Source: Candidatus Aminicenantes bacterium UBA876
GTDB taxonomy: Bacteria > Acidobacteriota > Aminicenantia > UBA2199
DNA: 33,776 nucleotides
Direction of reading: 5' to 3'
NCBI GenBank assembly: GCA_002294665.1
Contig: DBFQ01000019.1
Span: 1,497-35,272, forward strand
Positions 29,347-33,776 of the stretch are shown here, piece by piece. The notes below the pieces were generated by a model. That model saw nothing but the letters and a program-made list of their open reading frames with translations. It was not told the DNA's origin and ran no database searches. A program made the translations under genes and the position numbers. How positions within the stretch are numbered: position 1 is the first letter of the stretch; every line of letters starts with the position of its first letter.

Positions 29347-29985
29347 TTAAACGAGTGAGCGGATTTTTTCGACCAGCATTGATTCAGGAGCGGCGCCTTC
29401 CAGGAATTCCGTTTCGTTGATGATGGTGCGGGGCACGCCCATGACGCGGTATTTCTGGGATAAATGGGGAAATTCCGTCGCTTCCACCATGTCGGCGGTG
29501 ACGCGCGGGCTGTATAGCGCCATGCGGTGGGCGAGGGTCACCGCAGCCGGGCAATAAGGGCAGGTCGGGGTGACATATACCTGGAGATGGATGTCGTTTT
29601 TCAGATGATCCAGAAAATCCCGGGTTTGTTGACTCAAGCCGGCGTCAGCGCGGCTGACCATGCGGATCGCGTCAAGCAATGAAGAGAATTCGTAACCGCT
29701 GGGTATCCCATAAAAGCGGATTCCCCGGTCCTCTCCGGCCATTACTACGGTAGCTGGAATCTTATCCACGCCCAATTGCGCGGCGCGATCCGCATCGGCC
29801 TGAAAGTCCAGAATTTCCAGCTTGATTTTGTCAGAAAGGCCGCTTACTTCGGTCAGCAATTCGCGGGTTTCCGAACAGAAGCGGCATTCGGTTTTCTGCG
29901 TGAAATATACCAGCTTCACCTCCCCTTCCAATTCGGCGAGGAACGGTTGCAGCTCTTTGCGCAAACTGTCATTGATGAAAGCCAT
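29347..29985 (-). CDS. Protein disulfide oxidoreductase with two thioredoxin folds
   Basis: A cytosolic PDO/glutaredoxin-like protein with two tandem thioredoxin-fold units. The N-terminal unit has CRFC (34-37) and a cis-Pro in DKIPAT; the C-terminal unit has CPYC (142-145) and a cis-Pro in GVPRT. Both pairs look active. Such proteins occur in thermophiles and anaerobes, where they form or reduce disulfides and can serve peroxiredoxins in place of the N-terminal part of AhpF. The ATG at 29985 follows AAAGGAGG by five bases and gives 212 aa; an in-frame start at 30042 lies across the promoter region and was rejected. Confidence 0.9.
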   Translation of the reverse strand: MAFINDSLRKELQPFLAELEGEVKLVYFTQKTECRFCSETRELLTEVSGLSDKIKLEILDFQADADRAAQLGVDKIPATVVMAGEDRGIRFYGIPSGYEFSSLLDAIRMVSRADAGLSQQTRDFLDHLKNDIHLQVYVTPTCPYCPAAVTLAHRMALYSPRVTADMVEATEFPHLSQKYRVMGVPRTIINETEFLEGAAPESMLVEKIRSLV

Positions 29986-30010
29986 TTGTACCTCCTTTGG
30001 GTTCATGCAG

Positions 30011-30039
30011 AATATAGCATAACAACTCTGAAATTTCAA
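30011..30039 (-). promoter_or_regulatory. Promoter for the disulfide oxidoreductase
   Basis: On the minus strand: TTGAAA (30039-30034), a 17-base spacer and TATATT (30016-30011). Predicted leader is about 19 nt with a strong Shine-Dalgarno. Confidence 0.7.
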
Positions 30040-30071
30040 CAAGATTGTATTCGTTACAGCAATCAGGGAGC

Positions 30072-30100
30072 TTGAACGCCTGCCGCGGCCGTGCTAGAAT
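30072..30100 (+). promoter_or_regulatory. Promoter for the GT4 glycosyltransferase pair
   Basis: TTGAAC (30072-30077), a 17-base spacer and TAGAAT (30095-30100). Predicted leader is about 32 nt. It overlaps an in-frame GTG at 30091, which argues against that codon as the translation start. Confidence 0.65.
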
Positions 30101-30138
30101 CCACTATCCGTTTTCAGCGGAGGCTTTTCGGACACGAG

Positions 30139-31200
30139 ATGATTGTAGAACAATTCCTGCCGGCCCTTCATTGGGGTGACGCCATCGGCAACTCCACGTT
30201 GCATTTCCACCGCTTTCTGAAATCGCAGGGAGTTGATTCGCGGATTGTGGCGCTTTCGATTGACGCGGCTTTGCAGGAGATCGCCCTTGATTTCAATCAG
30301 TACAGCGAGTGCGCCGACTCCATCAAGGTGTTGCATTTTGCCGTTCCCTCGGTGTTGACGGATTTTTTTATCTCGGCACGGGGACGCAAAGTAATGATCT
30401 ACCACAATGTCACCCCGCCCGAGTTTTTCGTGAACTTCTCTCCGGAGTTGACCCGGTTCACCCGAACGGGGAGGGATCACTTACAGAAACTGAGCCGAAC
30501 TTTCGATCTGTGTGTGGCCGACTCGCGGTATAACGCAAACGAATTGCTTGAAATCGGCTATGAATGCGATATACGTGTCTTTCCCATCATGATTGACCCC
30601 GCTGAGTACGATCATGCTGAATCCATTGCGTACAGGCGATTGCTGAGCGATGAGCGCGATACCATTATTTTCGTGGGACGGGTTTCCCCCAATAAAAAGA
30701 TCGAGGACTTGATCAAGGTGCTGTTTTTTTACAAGAAATACATTTCTCCAGCGATTCGCCTGGTGGTATCGGGGAAGACCGATACCCTGCCGGGATATTT
30801 TTATGCGCTCAGGGATCTGGCGGGACGCTTTTATCTGGATGCGGAAGACATTCTCTTCACCGGTCATATCCCTTTCAGCGAATTACTGGCGGTTTACCGC
30901 AGCGGCGACGTATTCCTGTCGATGAGTGAACACGAGGGGTTCTGCCTGCCCCTGATTGAAAGTTGTCTCTTCAAGGTGCCTGTGCTGGCCTATGATGCGG
31001 GCGCGGTGGCCGAGACTCTTGACGGCGCGGGGATTCTTTTCCGGCAGAAATCCGTGGAAATGGTGGCGGGAATGGCGCAACGCCTGATCGGTGACCAGGA
31101 AAGACGCGCCCGTTTGAAAAAGGCTGCCGATGAGCGTATGGCGGCCTATCGCCGCCAGTCCAATCCGCAACGCCTCCTGGAGTGGCTGGCGGAAAAATGA
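30139..31200 (+). CDS. GT4-family glycosyltransferase (first of a pair)
   Basis: A GT-B-fold retaining glycosyltransferase of family 4, likely adding a sugar to a cell-surface glycan or LPS. The nucleotide-sugar-binding half has IIFVGRVSPNKKIEDLI and the EX7E-type motif in SEHEGFCLPLIES, followed by VPVLAYDAGAVAETL. The acceptor half begins with QFLPALHWGDAIGN. ATG 30139 gives 353 aa; an earlier in-frame GTG at 30091 lies in the promoter. GGAGG is about 15 bases upstream, so the ribosome site is weak. The stop overlaps the next glycosyltransferase by four bases (ATGA). Donor and acceptor cannot be read from sequence. Confidence 0.9.
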   Translation: MIVEQFLPALHWGDAIGNSTLHFHRFLKSQGVDSRIVALSIDAALQEIALDFNQYSECADSIKVLHFAVPSVLTDFFISARGRKVMIYHNVTPPEFFVNFSPELTRFTRTGRDHLQKLSRTFDLCVADSRYNANELLEIGYECDIRVFPIMIDPAEYDHAESIAYRRLLSDERDTIIFVGRVSPNKKIEDLIKVLFFYKKYISPAIRLVVSGKTDTLPGYFYALRDLAGRFYLDAEDILFTGHIPFSELLAVYRSGDVFLSMSEHEGFCLPLIESCLFKVPVLAYDAGAVAETLDGAGILFRQKSVEMVAGMAQRLIGDQERRARLKKAADERMAAYRRQSNPQRLLEWLAEK

Positions 31201-32369
31201 TCCGTATCGGCGCGGTTGTGCAGCGCTATGGAGACGGAGTCGTCGGCGGCGCGGAAACTCTTGCGCGCGATGTATGCGAACGGCTCAATGCTTCCGGATG
31301 CGACGTGACCGTTTTCACCACGACCGCAACCGATTACATTACCTGGGCGAATGAATTCGCGCCCGGGGAATCGGTGCTGCGGGGCGTGCGGATCCTGCGT
31401 TTCCCGGTGGACAGGCAACGGGATATCGCCGCCTTCAACCGGTTTTCGGAGTTGTTCTTTCAGAGTCCTGCCCGCGAACGCGACGAGTTGCTGTGGATAT
31501 TTGAACAGGGCCCGCAAAGCCCGCAGTTGCTGAAAGCGCTCGAAAGTGAGTACCGCCATTACGACGCTTTCCTGTTCTTTACCTACCTGTATCTACCGAC
31601 CGTGCTGGGTATGGAAAAGATCGATCGTCCGATTGCATTGTTTCCCACGGCCCATGATGAGCCGCCGCTTTACCTTGAGATCATGCGTCCGGTTTTTTCA
31701 CGTCCCGAGCGACTTTTCTTTCTGACCGGGGCGGAACAGGAACTGGTGAAGCGCGTTTTCGGGCCACGCCCGGGAATGGAGCTGGTGCGCACGGGCCTGG
31801 ACATTCCGGCCGGCGTTGACGGCGAATCGTTCCGTCGCCGGCACTTGATCTTTGGCGCTTACATGCTGTATGCCGGGCGCATCGAACGCGGAAAAGGCCT
31901 GGAAGAAATTTTTGAGGTATATCCTTCGTTGCGGAATCGCCACCTGGTGGATCTGGTTCTTCTGGGGCGCAAGCTCATGGAGATCCCCGATCTGGAAGGG
32001 ATCCGTTATGCCGGTTTCGTTTCCGAGTCCGAAAAACTGTCCGCTTTTCGGGGCGCGGCTTTTTCACTGCAACCATCAGCACTGGAAAGTCTTTCCATCA
32101 CCACACTGGAGTCTTTCGGACAAGGGACACCCGTGCTGGCCAATCAGCGCAGTGCGGCGCTGAGCGAACACGTGAATCTTTCCGGGGGAGGCTTGCTTTA
32201 CGCCGATTCCGCTGAACTGGAAAGCTCTGCGGCACGACTTTTATCCAGCCCGGGATTGCGATTCAGGATGGGAGAAAAAGGGCGCGGATACGTGCATACA
32301 TACTTTAACTGGGAGCGGGTCATCAGCGCGATTCGTGCCGCAATCGTGGAAATGACCGGTCGGCAATAA
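31197..32369 (+). CDS. GT4-family glycosyltransferase (second of a pair)
   Basis: A second GT-B-fold family-4 transferase, 390 aa. The N-terminal acceptor domain has the glycine-rich opening YGDGVVGGAETLARDV, typical of GT4. The C-terminal domain holds YAGRIERGKGLEEIFEVY and the EX7E motif in PSALESLSITTLESFGQGTPVLAN. It resembles its upstream neighbour only in fold, so it is not a recent duplicate. The ATG overlaps the preceding stop codon. The pair is probably part of surface polysaccharide or LPS outer-core assembly, away from the LPS operon at 13.7-17.1 kb. Specific linkage unknown. Confidence 0.9.
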   Translation: MIRIGAVVQRYGDGVVGGAETLARDVCERLNASGCDVTVFTTTATDYITWANEFAPGESVLRGVRILRFPVDRQRDIAAFNRFSELFFQSPARERDELLWIFEQGPQSPQLLKALESEYRHYDAFLFFTYLYLPTVLGMEKIDRPIALFPTAHDEPPLYLEIMRPVFSRPERLFFLTGAEQELVKRVFGPRPGMELVRTGLDIPAGVDGESFRRRHLIFGAYMLYAGRIERGKGLEEIFEVYPSLRNRHLVDLVLLGRKLMEIPDLEGIRYAGFVSESEKLSAFRGAAFSLQPSALESLSITTLESFGQGTPVLANQRSAALSEHVNLSGGGLLYADSAELESSAARLLSSPGLRFRMGEKGRGYVHTYFNWERVISAIRAAIVEMTGRQ

Positions 32370-32407
32370 GTGTCTTTGGCGTATTCGTCGCGGAATGAGC
32401 GAAAATG

Positions 32408-32416
32408 TGATATAAT
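32408..32416 (+). promoter_or_regulatory. Extended -10 promoter for typA
   Basis: TGATATAAT, an extended -10 with perfect TATAAT (32411-32416) and no good -35. Predicted leader is about 52 nt, with AAGGAA eight bases before the ATG. Confidence 0.55.
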
Positions 32417-32474
32417 CGGATTTCTTTTCTGATTCCCCATTCATTTGGATCCCCGAAATCAAGGAACCCTGAAA

Positions 32475-33776
32475 ATGCAGAATATCAGGAATATCGCCAT
32501 CATTGCACATGTTGATCATGGCAAGACCACGCTGATTGACGCCATCCTGCGCCAGACCGGAGTGTTTCGCACGAACCAGACGGTCGTTCCGCGTGTCATG
32601 GACAACACGGACCTGGAAAGGGAAAAGGGGATCACCATTTTTTCCAAGAATGCCGCCTTTTTTTACCGGGGATACAAAGTGAATGTCGTGGATACCCCGG
32701 GACACGCCGACTTTGGCGGGGAGGTCCAGCGTATCCTGCGCATGGTGGACTCGGTACTGCTCCTGGTGGACGCGTTTGAAGGACCCATGCCGCAAACCAA
32801 GTATGTGTTAAAGGAATCGTTGCGGCTCGGACTGGCGCCGATTGTCATCATCAACAAAATCGATAGACCCAACGCACGTCCGGACGCGGTTCTGGACGAA
32901 GTATTCGACCTCTTCGTGGAGTTGAATGCGGATGAGAAGCAACTGGATTTTCCGGTGGTGTACACATCTGCCCGGGATGGCTACGCCCGGTTCGACCCGC
33001 ATGACGGAAATCTCGATCTGGCACCCCTGCTGGATTCGATTGTCAAACGGGTCCCCGAACCCGGCGGTGACAAAAACGCTCCGTTGCAGTTGCTGGTATC
33101 GGCCATCGCTTATGACCCCTTTCTGGGAAGGATCGGTACCGGCGACATTCATAACGGCACCATCCGTCGTAACCAGGATGTCATGCGCATCCGTTGCAGT
33201 GGTGAATATGATTCCTTCCGTGTATCCAGGTTGTTCGCCTACCAGGGCCTGGAGCGGAAGGAAGTGGAATCGGCCGGTGCGGGTGAGATCATTTCCGTGG
33301 CCGGTATCAATGATATCGACGTGGGAGAGACGATTTGCCTGCGCAATCATGCCGCCCGGATCCCGGTCATCCACATCGATCCGCCGACGATGGCCATGAC
33401 TTTCATGGTCAATGATTCGCCTTTTGCCGGGAATGAGGGACGTTTCGTTACTTCCAGGCACCTTCTGGCCAGGCTGCGCAGTGAACAGCGTGACAACGTG
33501 AATCTGCGCCTGGAAGAGACCGCTTCGCAGAACGTTTTTCAGATCAAGGGCAGGGGAGCCCTGCAGTTTGCCGTCCTCATGGAAAAAATGCGCCGTGAAG
33601 GATACGAGTTTCAGGTTTCCCGTCCGGAGGTAATCTACAAGGAATCGCCTCAAGGATTGCTGGAGCCGGTGGAAACCGCCACTGTTGATGTGGCTGCGGA
33701 ATACGCCGGAGTCGTGATCGAAATGTTCGGTCAGCGCAGGGGTGAGCTGGTTCACATGAGCAACGGCAGCGGCGGG
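32475..33776 (+). CDS. typA: Translational GTPase TypA/BipA (partial, 3' end missing)
   Basis: A ribosome-binding GTPase of the EF-G/LepA group, needed for ribosome assembly at low temperature and stress adaptation in studied bacteria. Only 434 of about 600 residues are in the window; the frame stays open at the end. G1 is AHVDHGKTT (11-19), the switch region has LEREKGITIFSKN, G3 is DTPGHADFGGEV, G4 is NKID and G5 is TSARDG. Domain II (about 200-290) and the start of domain III (RLEETASQNVFQIKGRGALQFAVLMEKMRREG) are recognisable, which separates TypA from EF-G and LepA. Confidence 0.95.
   Translation, partial: MQNIRNIAIIAHVDHGKTTLIDAILRQTGVFRTNQTVVPRVMDNTDLEREKGITIFSKNAAFFYRGYKVNVVDTPGHADFGGEVQRILRMVDSVLLLVDAFEGPMPQTKYVLKESLRLGLAPIVIINKIDRPNARPDAVLDEVFDLFVELNADEKQLDFPVVYTSARDGYARFDPHDGNLDLAPLLDSIVKRVPEPGGDKNAPLQLLVSAIAYDPFLGRIGTGDIHNGTIRRNQDVMRIRCSGEYDSFRVSRLFAYQGLERKEVESAGAGEIISVAGINDIDVGETICLRNHAARIPVIHIDPPTMAMTFMVNDSPFAGNEGRFVTSRHLLARLRSEQRDNVNLRLEETASQNVFQIKGRGALQFAVLMEKMRREGYEFQVSRPEVIYKESPQGLLEPVETATVDVAAEYAGVVIEMFGQRRGELVHMSNGSGG

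Noticed and set aside
30091..30138. GTG start for the first GT4 gene
   Set aside because: The codon overlaps the predicted -10 box and the added residues do not look like part of the fold.
1..33776. CRISPR arrays, transposases, phage genes or defence systems
   Set aside because: No regularly spaced repeats, transposase motifs or defence-type proteins were found; the window is mainly core genes.

Overview
The window looks like a chromosomal segment of a Gram-negative bacterium with a GC-rich genome. LptB, a GT9 heptosyltransferase, an O-antigen-ligase-like polymerase and a heptose-phosphate kinase indicate an outer membrane carrying LPS. The permease-free PTS relay with HPr kinase, RpoN, a PyrR-led pyr operon and DUF4416 suggest a deep-branching lineage such as Acidobacteriota/Aminicenantota or a Desulfobacterota relative. 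That placement is inference from gene content only. No phage, plasmid, transposase, CRISPR array or recognised defence system was found. Nearly all of the window is core or housekeeping sequence.

Layout. 1-1.2 kb: an unrecognised exported protein (minus) beside a 9-nt tandem repeat. 1.3-4.7 kb: a zinc alcohol dehydrogenase with a hairpin-rich leader, then feoAB for ferrous iron uptake. 4.8-6.4 kb: an exported M14 metallopeptidase (minus). 6.4-7.0 kb: a non-coding block of degenerate heptamer repeats and palindromes. 7.0-13.5 kb: an eight-gene minus-strand operon lptB-rpoN-hpf-ptsN-hprK-EIIA(Man)-ptsH-ptsI. 13.7-17.1 kb: a minus-strand LPS operon of a Trm112-like protein, a GT9 transferase, an O-antigen ligase/polymerase and an RfaE-type kinase. 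17.2-21.2 kb: dgt (minus) diverging from coaX-hypothetical-tlyA-nadK. 21.4-27.0 kb: a TPR protein, DUF4416 and pyrR-pyrB-pyrC. 27.0-28.5 kb: tilS (minus) directly behind a CAU-anticodon tRNA. 28.6-30.0 kb: ferritin, rubredoxin and a protein disulfide oxidoreductase (minus). 30.1-33.8 kb: two GT4 glycosyltransferases and the 5' part of typA/bipA, cut by the window end.

How the parts fit. The PTS operon holds EI, HPr (His15 and Ser46), HPr kinase and two EIIA proteins but no EIIB or EIIC. It therefore looks like a signalling relay rather than sugar import, co-transcribed with sigma-54 and the hibernation factor. FeoAB, ferritin, rubredoxin and the disulfide oxidoreductase suggest iron and redox management in an anaerobe or microaerophile. 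Genes in operons overlap by a few bases, and most operon heads carry clear sigma-70 promoters with 17-bp spacing.

Points most worth a second look: three operon heads (the 387-aa protein, dgt, coaX) whose -10 boxes sit 5-7 bases from the start codon with no Shine-Dalgarno, suggesting leaderless mRNAs; the attenuator-like leader of the alcohol dehydrogenase; the heptamer-repeat block at 6.6-7.0 kb; and the tRNA(CAU)-tilS pairing.
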